A DNA stretch of 37,565 bases from an uncultured Bacteroidota bacterium (lineage in GTDB: Bacteria > Bacteroidota > Bacteroidia > Flavobacteriales > Flavobacteriaceae): NCBI GenBank assembly GCA_902619855.1, contig CACNGE010000014.1, forward strand, positions 1 through 37,565, in the 5' to 3' direction. The notes below the pieces were generated by a model, which was not told the DNA's origin, ran no database searches, and saw only the letters and a list, made by a program, of their open reading frames with translations. Below, piece after piece: positions 1-8,087 of this stretch; the stretch's first letter is position 1, and every line of letters begins with the position of its first letter. Both the position numbers and the translations under genes were made by a program.

Positions 1-337
1 TAGACTTCACCAAAGGTAAGTCGTAATGGTCTGCTCGTGCAAATCCAACCCCAGCAAAACAAACCACAGCCTCGTATTTACTAGCATGATCCTTGATTTT
101 CTCGATCAAATCACTGTCATAATCTTTGGGATTGAAAGGATATATACAGGCTTTCACCACCACAAAAACAAGTTGATCGTCTTTTTTACAAACAAACTGA
201 GGGTCTTTTTTGAGTTCACTGTTTACAGCTACAAACTCATAGCCTTGCGCAATGAGGTCATCGCCCACAGTTTTCATCGCCAATTGATGTAACTCTTGGC
301 TTGAGGGTTTATCCTCCAAAGTCGTCAAATCGAACAT
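1..337 (-). CDS. Small conserved protein overlapping nqrF (partial, runs off left edge)
   Basis: This frame is open from an ATG at 337-335 to base 1, giving 112 codons with no stop. It begins inside the last 29 bases of nqrF in another frame, which suggests translational coupling. Readable segments include [26 protein letters not shown] and [17 protein letters not shown]. From memory, these match a roughly 120-residue flavobacterial family found behind nqrF and often labelled 'NADH-quinone reductase subunit F', although it has no ferredoxin, FAD or NADH domain. No signal peptide or membrane segment is visible. A later ATG at 277-275 would avoid the overlap, but it would cut off the QELHQLAM segment that I recall as conserved. 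The function is unknown; an accessory or assembly role for Nqr is only an inference from position. The C-terminus lies outside the window. Confidence 0.8.
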   Translation of the reverse strand, partial: MFDLTTLEDKPSSQELHQLAMKTVGDDLIAQGYEFVAVNSELKKDPQFVCKKDDQLVFVVVKACIYPFNPKDYDSDLIEKIKDHASKYEAVVCFAGVGFARADHYDLPLVKS

Positions 338-1604
338 TTTCTGGTGGAACACCAAAGTCCTCTGCCATTTTTTCAACAGCCATATTCATCAGTGGTGGAC
401 CACAGAAATAGACCTCGATGTCTTCAGGCTCTTCGTGATGGTTGAGGTATTGGTCAATCACAACTTGATGTACAAAGCCGATAAAGCCATCTCCCTCTGC
501 ATCCAAACTGTCTTTGACCTTCCAATTGTCCTCCTCCAAAGGTTCAGACAGAGCAACGTAAAACTTGAAGTTCGGGAAATCTTTCTCCAACGCTCGGAAG
601 TGGTCAACATAGAAAAGCTCACGACGCGAACGACCCCCATACCAAAATGTGACCTTTCTACCAGTCTTTAAGGTACGAAACAGGTGGTAGAGATGTGAGC
701 GCATTGGCGCCATTCCAGCACCACCACCAACGTATAGCATCTCTGCTTCGGAATGATTGATGAAGAATTCGCCATAAGGCCCTGAAATCGTTACTTTATC
801 ACCTGGTTTTTTCGAGAAAATGTAGCTCGAAGCAACCCCTGGGTTTACGTCCATCCACGCATTTTTGTTGCGATCCCAAGGTGGTGTTGCGATACGCACA
901 TTGAGCATCACCTCTTTCCCCTCTGCAGGGTAGGAAGCCATCGAGTATGCACGCTCAACGACCTCAGTGTTTTTCATTGTCAAATCCCAAAGTCCAAACT
1001 TATCCCACTCGAGTTGAAATTTGTTGGCATCATCTGGATGTTCTTCTGGGTGAGCAGAGATATCAATATCTTTATATGGAATTTCACAGGCAGGAATTTC
1101 AATTTGAATATATCCTCCTGCTTTGTAGTCCATATCTTCTGGAATGGCAACAACAAACTCTTTGATAAAAGATGCTACGTTCCAGTTTCGCACAACAGTT
1201 GCTTCATATTTTTTGATGCCAAAGACCTCTTCAGGCACTTCGATAACCATGTCTTGCTTTACTTTCACTTGACAGCCCAAACGCCATCCCTCAGCGATTT
1301 CTTTTCTCGTAAAGTGAGGTGCTTCTGTGGGAAGGATTTCACCACCACCCTCTTTGATGATGCACTTACATTGAATACAAGTGCCACCACCTCCACAAGC
1401 AGAAGGTAAAAAGATTTTATTGTTTCCTAAAGTTGTGAGAAGGGTGTTACCAGAGCCGACCTCCACATCTTCAGAACCATTAATCATAAGCTTTACTGGT
1501 CCTGAGGGAAGTAGCTTGGCTTTGACTCCCAATAGCATTCCTACCAATAGGAACACAATGACCATAAATACAACTACACTAGCAAGAACGACTGTGATAT
1601 CCAT
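309..1604 (-). CDS. nqrF: Na+-translocating NADH:quinone reductase subunit F
   Basis: NqrF is the NADH-oxidising entry subunit of the Na+ pump and passes electrons from NADH through FAD and a [2Fe-2S] centre. The 431-residue protein starts with one membrane segment (about residues 3-26). A ferredoxin domain follows, with cluster cysteines C70, C76, C79 and C111 in [10 protein letters not shown] and LGCQV. The FAD-binding RAYS motif is at 217-220. The NADH-binding half carries GGGAGMAPM and the late FCGPP motif, and the protein ends in FDDFGG. Length and domain order are normal for the family. It is the last canonical gene of nqrABCDEF, 5 bases after nqrE, and its 3' end overlaps the next small gene by 29 bases. 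Confidence 0.98.
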   Translation of the reverse strand: MDITVVLASVVVFMVIVFLLVGMLLGVKAKLLPSGPVKLMINGSEDVEVGSGNTLLTTLGNNKIFLPSACGGGGTCIQCKCIIKEGGGEILPTEAPHFTRKEIAEGWRLGCQVKVKQDMVIEVPEEVFGIKKYEATVVRNWNVASFIKEFVVAIPEDMDYKAGGYIQIEIPACEIPYKDIDISAHPEEHPDDANKFQLEWDKFGLWDLTMKNTEVVERAYSMASYPAEGKEVMLNVRIATPPWDRNKNAWMDVNPGVASSYIFSKKPGDKVTISGPYGEFFINHSEAEMLYVGGGAGMAPMRSHLYHLFRTLKTGRKVTFWYGGRSRRELFYVDHFRALEKDFPNFKFYVALSEPLEEDNWKVKDSLDAEGDGFIGFVHQVVIDQYLNHHEEPEDIEVYFCGPPLMNMAVEKMAEDFGVPPENVRFDDFGG

Positions 1605-1609
1605 AATAC

Positions 1610-2224
1610 TTAAATCTTAATTCCCATAAAACTCATAAAACCAATGGCCATGAGACCTGTTATAATAAATGTTATTCCCAGACCACGCAATGGCGCAGGG
1701 ATGTTGGAGTAGGCAATCTTTTCACGAATAGCAGAGATGGCGAGGATCGCCAAGAAAAAACCAATCCCTGAACCAGCACCATAGACAGCTGATTCACCTA
1801 TACCTGCAAAATCTTTTTGTTGCATGAACAAGCTCCCGCCAAGAATTGCGCAGTTCACTGCAATCAATGGTAAAAAGATACCGAGGGCTCCATATAGAGC
1901 AGGTGCAAATTTTTCAACGATCATTTCAACGAGTTGAACCATCGATGCAATCACTGCAATAAACATGATAAAACTCAAAAAGCTCAGATCAACATCAGCA
2001 TAGCTTGCGTCCAACCACGTCAAAGCACCTGGACGTAGCAAATAACTGTCTAACAAAAAATTGATTGGTACTGTGATCGATAATACAAACACGACTGCCA
2101 GTCCAAGCCCAACAGCTGTTTTGACTGTTTTTGAAACAGCTAGATAAGAACACATCCCCAAGAAATAGGCGAATACCATGTTCTCAATAAAAATACTTCT
2201 TACAAATAGGTTTACGTAATCCAT
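1610..2224 (-). CDS. nqrE: Na+-translocating NADH:quinone reductase subunit E
   Basis: NqrE is an integral membrane subunit of about six helices, paired with its paralogue NqrD in the Na+-NQR core. At 204 residues it has the usual length. Two cysteines in membrane context, C25 ([10 protein letters not shown]) and C125 ([10 protein letters not shown]), correspond to those that, with the NqrD pair, hold an iron-sulfur centre inside the membrane in characterised enzymes. The gene starts 3 bases after nqrD stops and ends 5 bases before nqrF, so it is cotranscribed. The protein is hydrophobic throughout, as expected, and nothing in it is unusual. Confidence 0.97.
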   Translation of the reverse strand: MDYVNLFVRSIFIENMVFAYFLGMCSYLAVSKTVKTAVGLGLAVVFVLSITVPINFLLDSYLLRPGALTWLDASYADVDLSFLSFIMFIAVIASMVQLVEMIVEKFAPALYGALGIFLPLIAVNCAILGGSLFMQQKDFAGIGESAVYGAGSGIGFFLAILAISAIREKIAYSNIPAPLRGLGITFIITGLMAIGFMSFMGIKI

Positions 2225-2227
2225 GAT

Positions 2228-2911
2228 CTATCCTTTTTCTATGAGTTTACGATTGCGCGCACGTTGAAGCCATATGATCACCCCGACAGTGATCAGTGCC
2301 ATTGGAGATAGCAACATAAATCCATTGTTGACATATCCCATTTCGTAGAATGACTCTGGGATAATTTGATATCCATAGAGATTTCCTGATCCAAAAAGCT
2401 CGCGAAAGAAAGCAACCAAAATAAGCATAAAGCCATAGCCAGCAGCATTTCCAACACCATCCAAAAGAGATTTCCAAACACCATTCCCCAAAGCAAAGGC
2501 TTCCAATCGACCCATGACAATACAGTTGGTAATGATCAGACCAATAAATATCGATAGCTGTTTACTGACGTCATAGGCGTAGGCCCTTAAAATTTGATCG
2601 ACAAGAATCACCATAGATGCAACAACAACAAGCTGCACGATGATTCGAATTCGATTTGGAATAAGGTTTCTCAGCAGAGAGACAATCACATTACTGGCAC
2701 CCATCACAGCAATAACCGAAATGGTCATCACTATTGCTGGTTCGAGTTGAACAGTAATGGCCAAGGCAGAACAAATCCCAAGTACTTGAACAGTGATTGG
2801 GTTGTTGTCGTCTAAAGGATCTGTGAGAAGTGCTCTATTCTTTTTTGAAAACAAAGGTTCTTTGTCCTTTGCGACAAAAAGAAAAATTGGTTTGTTTGTT
2901 TTTTTTGACAT
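2228..2911 (-). CDS. nqrD: Na+-translocating NADH:quinone reductase subunit D
   Basis: NqrD is an integral membrane subunit of the Na+ pump, homologous to NqrE. The 227-residue protein has a hydrophilic N-terminal extension of roughly 30 residues before the first helix, somewhat longer than I recall for Vibrio NqrD. Cysteines C47 (LGICSALAI) and C130 (LIITNCIVMG) are in the positions expected to ligate the intramembrane iron-sulfur centre together with NqrE C25 and C125. It also carries the NQR-typical segment VMGRLEAFAL. It lies 5 bases downstream of nqrC and 3 bases upstream of nqrE. The start is supported by the tight gene spacing. Confidence 0.97.
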   Translation of the reverse strand: MSKKTNKPIFLFVAKDKEPLFSKKNRALLTDPLDDNNPITVQVLGICSALAITVQLEPAIVMTISVIAVMGASNVIVSLLRNLIPNRIRIIVQLVVVASMVILVDQILRAYAYDVSKQLSIFIGLIITNCIVMGRLEAFALGNGVWKSLLDGVGNAAGYGFMLILVAFFRELFGSGNLYGYQIIPESFYEMGYVNNGFMLLSPMALITVGVIIWLQRARNRKLIEKG

Positions 2912-2916
2912 ATCTC

Positions 2917-3657
2917 TTACATGTTTGCAGCAACAGTTGTTGTGGTTTGTGTTTGTTCTAAATAGGGTTGATAATGGGTCAAGCGCTCAATGATCATGTC
3001 TGATATACCGTCACCTGTGATTGTTGCGCCAGAGATGGCATCAACTTCATGGTCGTTTTTATCGAGATCTTTGGGGTCGTTATTTGTTTTGGATACAGAT
3101 ATACCGACCAATTTGCCATCATTGTCAAAAACCTTTTCCCCAACAAAACGATCCATAAACCATTGTTGTGTGATTTCAGCGCCCAAACCAGCAGTCTCTG
3201 CTTTGTGGTCAAACACTGCTCCTTTAATGGTATTTCGATCAGACTCCAAAGCAATATATCCCCAAATCGCATCCCATAACCCAGCACCACGAAGTGGGAT
3301 GATGTAATAAGACGCTCCTTGAACATCTGCCAAATACAATGGGAAACGCTGTTGGGTTGGTTCTTTTTTCAACTCTAAAGCGAGTTTGATTCCTGAAAAA
3401 GGATCGACAGATTCATCGACTGTTCCGTCGTTTCGCAAAGCAAGCTGAGAGGTGATGTATTCATTAAAAAGAACTTCTGCACCATCTCGATCGATTTCGA
3501 TTCCTATCGTTGCAAGTATGTTCTGCATTTTTTCTTTGCGTACATTTTCTTGCTGAAAGTCTTTGAGTGAGCTTGCTGTAAATGCCAAGACAGAGGCGAC
3601 GACAACAACCATCGCTGCAGCAAATCCAAAAGTGTATGCGTTTGAGTCTCTATTCAT
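2917..3657 (-). CDS. nqrC: Na+-translocating NADH:quinone reductase subunit C, covalent FMN carrier
   Basis: NqrC has one N-terminal membrane helix (about residues 10-29) and a periplasmic domain that carries covalently bound FMN on a threonine. The flavinylation motif is intact: DAISGATITG, with the acceptor threonine at about residue 212. The FMN_bind-type region also contains PLRGAGLWDAIWGYI and the segment HKAETAGLGAEI. At 246 residues the length is normal. Attachment of FMN needs the flavin transferase ApbE, and no apbE is in the window. The gene follows nqrB by 2 bases and precedes nqrD by 5. It is a useful contrast to NqrB, where the corresponding motif is altered. Confidence 0.97.
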   Translation of the reverse strand: MNRDSNAYTFGFAAAMVVVVASVLAFTASSLKDFQQENVRKEKMQNILATIGIEIDRDGAEVLFNEYITSQLALRNDGTVDESVDPFSGIKLALELKKEPTQQRFPLYLADVQGASYYIIPLRGAGLWDAIWGYIALESDRNTIKGAVFDHKAETAGLGAEITQQWFMDRFVGEKVFDNDGKLVGISVSKTNNDPKDLDKNDHEVDAISGATITGDGISDMIIERLTHYQPYLEQTQTTTTVAANM

Positions 3658-3659
3658 AA

Positions 3660-4817
3660 TTAAGCCGTTTGAACAGTTGTACTGTGTTGTTTTCTTTTAA
3701 GTCTTCTGTTGACATTGGATTGCACAACATAGTGATCGATGGTTGGTGCAAACACATTCATCAATAAAATGGCGAGCATCACACCCTCAGGATAGGCAGG
3801 ATTGAAGACACGAATGAGGATACATAAGATCCCCACCAGGATTCCATAAATCCATTTACCACGAACAGTTTGTGCTGCCGAAACAGGGTCAGTCGCCATG
3901 AATACAATACCAAAGGCAAACCCTCCAACAATGAGGTGGCTATACCAATCAAATTGCATTAAAGTGTTGGCACCCCATAGGTTGAACAGATAGCCCATAA
4001 TCGCTGCTCCAATGACGCCGCCAAGCATAATACGCCAGCTTCCAACACCTGTGAAAATGAGAATTGCAGCACCAACCAACACCCAAAGCGTTGAGGTCTC
4101 TGCAATTGATCCTGGGATAGCACCACTAAACATTTCAAACATTGAGTAGTCAACTGAAACACCAGAGGCAAGCGATCCTAATATGGTTTCTCCTGAAATT
4201 CCATCAACATTACTGGCTTCTGAAACCCATACTTTATTTCCAGACATATAAGTTGGATAGGCAAAAAAAGCAAACGCTCGAGCAGTGAGAGCAGGGTTGA
4301 GGATATTCATCCCTGTTCCACCAAACGCCTCTTTGGCAATAAAGACTGCAAAAGCTACTGACAGACCAACCATCCATAGAGGTATATCTACTGGCATGAT
4401 CATGGGAATCAAGAGTCCTGTGACTAGATATCCTTCGTTTACCTCGTGCCCACGATAGACTGCAAAGGCAAATTCGATCGCTAGTCCAACCCCATACGAA
4501 ACCGCAATCATGGGGAGAATCTTGAATGAACCATGTAGAAAGGCATCTAGAAAAGTGAAGGTCTCACCTGTTTGAATATAGTATTGATAACCTGTATTGT
4601 AGATTCCATATATCAAAGCTGGAATTAGAGCGATGATAACTGTAACCATCGTTCGTTTTAAATCAACAGCATCTCGAATGTGTGCTCCTTTTTTGGTTGT
4701 GTGATTGGGGACAAACAAAAAGGTGTCGAACGCATTTACAGCTGGTGCGAATCGTTCGAATTTAGATCCTTTTGCGAATGGCTTTTTTAATCGATCAATT
4801 TGTTTTCTTATCATCAT
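3660..4817 (-). CDS. nqrB: Na+-translocating NADH:quinone reductase subunit B
   Basis: NqrB is the large membrane subunit that carries flavin cofactors and forms part of the Na+ path. The 385-residue protein has many membrane helices, and NILNPALTARAFAFFAYP and MATDPVSAAQT are recognisable NqrB/RnfD segments. The covalent FMN site is expected at the motif DGISGET (residues 205-211), with T211 as acceptor. The usual alanine before the threonine is replaced by glutamate (codon GAA), whereas NqrC of the same operon keeps SGAT. Two adjacent ATG codons at 4817 and 4814 are both possible starts. The gene begins 9 bases after nqrA and is 2 bases from nqrC. Confidence 0.97.
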   Translation of the reverse strand: MMIRKQIDRLKKPFAKGSKFERFAPAVNAFDTFLFVPNHTTKKGAHIRDAVDLKRTMVTVIIALIPALIYGIYNTGYQYYIQTGETFTFLDAFLHGSFKILPMIAVSYGVGLAIEFAFAVYRGHEVNEGYLVTGLLIPMIMPVDIPLWMVGLSVAFAVFIAKEAFGGTGMNILNPALTARAFAFFAYPTYMSGNKVWVSEASNVDGISGETILGSLASGVSVDYSMFEMFSGAIPGSIAETSTLWVLVGAAILIFTGVGSWRIMLGGVIGAAIMGYLFNLWGANTLMQFDWYSHLIVGGFAFGIVFMATDPVSAAQTVRGKWIYGILVGILCILIRVFNPAYPEGVMLAILLMNVFAPTIDHYVVQSNVNRRLKRKQHSTTVQTA

Positions 4818-4826
4818 AACTTTGGA

Positions 4827-6179
4827 TTAACCAACTTCTTTATACATCAAATCCAACGCATCACGAATAATCGCTTGCGCTTCAATTTTGGAAGAGTTTG
4901 CATAGTCAATCAATGCAAAATCTTCGGGAGCGACTTCGTATATGCCAAGTTGCTCCATTTTTTCAATATCGTTTGCCATGCATGCTTTCAACAACTGCAT
5001 GGGGTAGATGTCCATAGGAAACACTCGCTCCATCTCTCCAGTGACCACCAAGGCACGTTCTTCCCCATTCAAATTGGTGTCTGGGGTGTATTGTCGTTTG
5101 GGAAACAACCAAGACAACGATGTATTGGATATGCTGTGGATATTAGGCCCAGCGAAAGGTAACCAACCAAACATGCGATATCGATCACCCTCTGGAAGTA
5201 CAGAAACTGTATTGTTATAGTACCCTACATAACCAGCTGATGAAGTCGCTGTACCTGTCAAAACATCACCATTAATTACACGTAGATTGGCAAGGTTTTC
5301 GGCTCCCACGTCTTCGAGGATTGGTGCGAGCGATGCACCAACTTTTGACTTGAAATAACAAGGTGTGGATAAGGGATGCCCTACAACTGCCAAGGTTCGA
5401 GAAGCATCAAAAACACCTGTTTGAAAAAATCGACCGATGTTGGCAACATCTTCTGCGCCTACGACCCACACTGTTTCACTAGCATTAATTGGATCGATAT
5501 GATGAATTTGAACCCCTACATTCCCTGCGGGATGAGGCCCTTTTACACGATGAATCGTACAGTTTTTGGTCTCTGCTATCTGACTACTTTCCTGGGCTCC
5601 AACACTCAAATGTAAATTTGGTGAGAGTTTGGATAAAATATCGATTCCTGTCTGGAATGCATCTTGCTGCCCTTCCAAGATCACATCGAACTGAGCAGAC
5701 AGAGGAGCAGTTGCCAATGCACTGATAAAAATCGCCTTAGGTGTTGCATTTGGATCAGCAACAATATCATAAGGGCGTTGTTTGATAAAGGGCCAGTTTC
5801 CTGAAGCCAATAAAAGCTCTTTAACTTGCTCGGGTGTAATCTTATCCAATGCTGGAAGTTTGTGCTTGACCGACTGTTGTTTTTTATCAGCAGAAATAAC
5901 AATCTCAAGCACTTTTCGCTTTGCACCCCTTTTGATTTCTTTGACTGTTCCACTGACTGGCGATACAAATTGTACGCTTTCTTGATATTTGGAAAAAAAC
6001 AAAGGTTGCCCTGCCTGAACAAAGGTTCCCTCTTTACACACAAGTTTGGGAAATACACCATGAAAATCCGTGGGGTTTATCGCGTAGTTAGTTGATGCTG
6101 GTGCGGTCTTAAGAATGTTGGGGGCAGCCCCCTTTAGACAGAGGTTAAGACCTTTTCGGATCTTGATGTCAATAGACAT
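4827..6179 (-). CDS. nqrA: Na+-translocating NADH:quinone reductase subunit A
   Basis: NqrA is the peripheral cytoplasmic subunit of the Na+ pump and contributes to quinone interaction. The 450-residue product begins MSIDIKIRKGLNLCLKG, the typical NqrA N-terminus, and contains a barrel-sandwich-like segment (SPVSGTVKEIKRGAKRKVLEI) and FAGPNIHSISN. There is no signal peptide or membrane segment, as expected. It is the first gene of nqrABCDEF, so the operon promoter should lie in 6180-6335. A TAnnTTTG element (TAAATTTG on the minus strand at 6203-6210) sits at a suitable distance from the ATG at 6179. Length and order match the standard operon. Confidence 0.98.
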   Translation of the reverse strand: MSIDIKIRKGLNLCLKGAAPNILKTAPASTNYAINPTDFHGVFPKLVCKEGTFVQAGQPLFFSKYQESVQFVSPVSGTVKEIKRGAKRKVLEIVISADKKQQSVKHKLPALDKITPEQVKELLLASGNWPFIKQRPYDIVADPNATPKAIFISALATAPLSAQFDVILEGQQDAFQTGIDILSKLSPNLHLSVGAQESSQIAETKNCTIHRVKGPHPAGNVGVQIHHIDPINASETVWVVGAEDVANIGRFFQTGVFDASRTLAVVGHPLSTPCYFKSKVGASLAPILEDVGAENLANLRVINGDVLTGTATSSAGYVGYYNNTVSVLPEGDRYRMFGWLPFAGPNIHSISNTSLSWLFPKRQYTPDTNLNGEERALVVTGEMERVFPMDIYPMQLLKACMANDIEKMEQLGIYEVAPEDFALIDYANSSKIEAQAIIRDALDLMYKEVG

Positions 6180-6202
6180 GATTTATTGCTTGTTTTGAGA
6201 AG

Positions 6203-6210
6203 CAAATTTA
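6203..6210 (-). promoter_or_regulatory. Probable -7 element of the nqr operon
   Basis: The minus strand reads TAAATTTG, an exact match to the Bacteroidota -7 consensus TAnnTTTG, 24 bases upstream of the nqrA ATG. No clear TTG was found at the usual upstream spacing, so the call rests on this element and its position only. Confidence 0.55.
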
Positions 6211-6314
6211 CTTAGTAAAAAGCGCTAAAAAAAAGGTTCTGACTTCTTTTTATTCTTATTTATATTAATTCCAAATAATTTGTTTAACGCTCATTTTTTT
6301 TAACATTTTTTTAC

Positions 6315-6348
6315 TTTGTCATTTCATCTCTGATTTTGGGTATCTTTG
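6315..6348 (+). promoter_or_regulatory. Probable promoter of the T9SS plug gene
   Basis: TTTG at 6315-6318 and TATCTTTG at 6341-6348 are separated by 22 bases, fitting the Bacteroidota TTG/TAnnTTTG pattern. Transcription would begin near 6355, which places the TTG at 6336 upstream of the message and favours the TTG start at 6372. Confidence 0.6.
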
Positions 6349-6371
6349 GTAAAAATTTTAAATTTTTTGAT

Positions 6372-7613
6372 TTGAAAAACGTTAAACAAATCTTTTTTGC
6401 GTTTGTTTTTCCTGCAATGGTGACAGGACAAATTTTAGATGAAAAATTTCCCCCAAATCACATCGCCACAATCCTTTTTCAGGCACAGGATGAAATGTAC
6501 AATATCCCAATGGTGGAACTTGGTAAGGCATTCACTTTGTATTTTGATGATCTGAATGGCGATGAGTCTTACTATTATTACACAATCCAACATGCAGACG
6601 CAGATTGGACAGCCTCGGAATTGTTTAAATCGGAGTATCTCAATGGATTTGACGATGTACGCATTCGAAACATGAGCAACTCATCAGCCACCTTGCAAAG
6701 CTACACACACTATTCCCTTACAGTTCCAAACAGAGACGTAGAAATCACCACCAGCGGAAACTACCTTTTGAGTATTTTTGATTCAAACCAAAATCTTATT
6801 TTCACCACCCGATTTGTTGTCTATGAACAACAAGCAAATGTACAGCTAGGTGTATTTAGATTGCGTGACTTGGATGGTATTGACAGTCAGCAGCGAATTG
6901 AAATTGGAGTGCAAACGAACAACCTCAACTCTCGTCAACCAGAACAAGAAATAAAGGTTTGGGCACTTCAAAATTTTCAGTGGTCATCGTCCAGAAAAAT
7001 TTCAAAATTTGATTATGTCATGAACCAAACATTTCAGTATAAATACAGTAATGATTTGATTTTTGAAGGAGGCAACGAGTACTTGTTTTTTGACACAAAA
7101 GATATTCGCTCAACAGGTGGAAATGTTGTTCAAATTCGACGAAACGAACTCTATCAAAGCATCTTATATCCTGATTATGTGCGCAATGGAAATGTATATA
7201 CTTATGCTCCCGACATCAATGGGAATTTTGTAATTCAAACCACTGAGCGATTCAATCCAAACACAGGTGCTGATTATACTGAGGTGACATACAGCTTACA
7301 AACAGCCGAGACAAACTATGATTTTTATGTGACTGGTCGATTCAATCAGCACCAACCGCAGCCGTATCACAAGTTGCAATATGAGCCCACAACCAACACC
7401 CATCAAGCGACAATTCGATTGAAGCAAGGGGTGTATAATTATAAGTATGTTGCCATTGATACATCAAGTCGATTACTTGAAAATGGTGTTGGTGGGAGTC
7501 ACTGGGAGACTGAAAACGATTATTATGCCTTGGTTTATTTCAGACCCTTTGGCGAACGCTCCGATCGTTTGATTGGCGTTGGCTTTGGAAATTCAAATCA
7601 AATTAGAAATTAA
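6372..7613 (+). CDS. Type IX secretion system Plug protein (DUF5103 family)
   Basis: This is a secreted protein of the DUF5103 family. A member was identified as the 'Plug' that closes the periplasmic side of the SprA translocon of the type IX secretion system. I place the start at TTG 6372, giving 413 residues. That start gives a textbook signal peptide (MKNVKQIFFAFVF, then a cut near VTGQ), whereas the longer frame from TTG 6336 begins upstream of the predicted transcription start. Recognisable segments are FGVYEQ-like FVVYEQQANVQLG, QRNELY-like RRNELYQSILYPDY and the late WETENDYYALVYFRPFGERSDRLIG. It is divergent from nqrA and 35 bases before apaG. No ATG start is available that keeps the signal peptide. 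Confidence 0.85.
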   Translation: MKNVKQIFFAFVFPAMVTGQILDEKFPPNHIATILFQAQDEMYNIPMVELGKAFTLYFDDLNGDESYYYYTIQHADADWTASELFKSEYLNGFDDVRIRNMSNSSATLQSYTHYSLTVPNRDVEITTSGNYLLSIFDSNQNLIFTTRFVVYEQQANVQLGVFRLRDLDGIDSQQRIEIGVQTNNLNSRQPEQEIKVWALQNFQWSSSRKISKFDYVMNQTFQYKYSNDLIFEGGNEYLFFDTKDIRSTGGNVVQIRRNELYQSILYPDYVRNGNVYTYAPDINGNFVIQTTERFNPNTGADYTEVTYSLQTAETNYDFYVTGRFNQHQPQPYHKLQYEPTTNTHQATIRLKQGVYNYKYVAIDTSSRLLENGVGGSHWETENDYYALVYFRPFGERSDRLIGVGFGNSNQIRN

Positions 7614-7648
7614 CACACAGAAAAACAAAAGTTTTGTACCTTTAATTT

Positions 7649-8035
7649 ATGTTGCAATTACTAACAAGCGGAATCTGCGTTTCTGTCAAAGTTTTTTTTG
7701 AGGGGACATACTTCAAAAATTACAATCTCAACTACTCCTATGCATATCAAATCATCATTCAAAATCAGGGAAAAGAGGCCGTTCAATTGCAATCACGTCA
7801 CTGGGTCATTGTCGATTCTTTAAGACCTCAAACCATTATTGACGGCGAAGGTGTTGTGGGCAAAAAACCGGTGATCTACCCTGGTAAAACTTTCAGCTAC
7901 AAATCGGGAAGTTTGATTTCATCATCTATCGGCGCTATGGTGGGGCATTATAATTTTATCAATCTTGCAACTGCGAAAAAATTTAAAGTCTACATACCCA
8001 AATTTAAATTAAGTCCTGCCTTTGCGCTTAATTGA
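7649..8035 (+). CDS. apaG: ApaG domain protein
   Basis: ApaG is a small fibronectin-III-like protein conserved across many bacteria. In enterobacteria it is linked to Co2+ resistance and Mg2+ efflux, but its biochemical role is not settled. The 128-residue protein shows the family signature almost throughout: FFEGTYFKNYNLNYSYAY, SRHWVIVDSL, GEGVVGKKPVIYPG and GAMVGHYNFIN, ending in FKLSPAFALN. It is full length, with no signal peptide. It lies 35 bases after the plug gene and 52 bases before pruA. The pruA promoter TTG overlaps its stop codon, so the two genes may be transcribed separately. Confidence 0.95.
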   Translation: MLQLLTSGICVSVKVFFEGTYFKNYNLNYSYAYQIIIQNQGKEAVQLQSRHWVIVDSLRPQTIIDGEGVVGKKPVIYPGKTFSYKSGSLISSSIGAMVGHYNFINLATAKKFKVYIPKFKLSPAFALN

Positions 8036-8062
8036 TTTATTTAACACTTTTCCATAGATTTG
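8032..8062 (+). promoter_or_regulatory. Probable pruA promoter
   Basis: TTG at 8032-8034 and TAGATTTG at 8055-8062 are separated by 20 bases, a complete Bacteroidota-type promoter. The predicted start near 8068 leaves a leader of about 20 bases that is A-rich, without a Shine-Dalgarno sequence. Confidence 0.65.
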
Positions 8063-8087
8063 TTAGATACCAAAAAAAGAACAAATC

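Noticed and set aside
1014-1409. 131-codon plus-strand frame opposite nqrF
   Set aside because: It is the shadow of a well-supported gene, with no recognisable motif and a cysteine- and phenylalanine-rich composition typical of antisense frames.
6336-6371. TTG at 6336 as the start of the plug gene
   Set aside because: It precedes the predicted -7 element and adds 12 residues in front of a clean signal peptide.
7637-7644. TACCTTTA as an apaG promoter element
   Set aside because: It deviates from the last base of TAnnTTTG and would start transcription at or after the apaG ATG.
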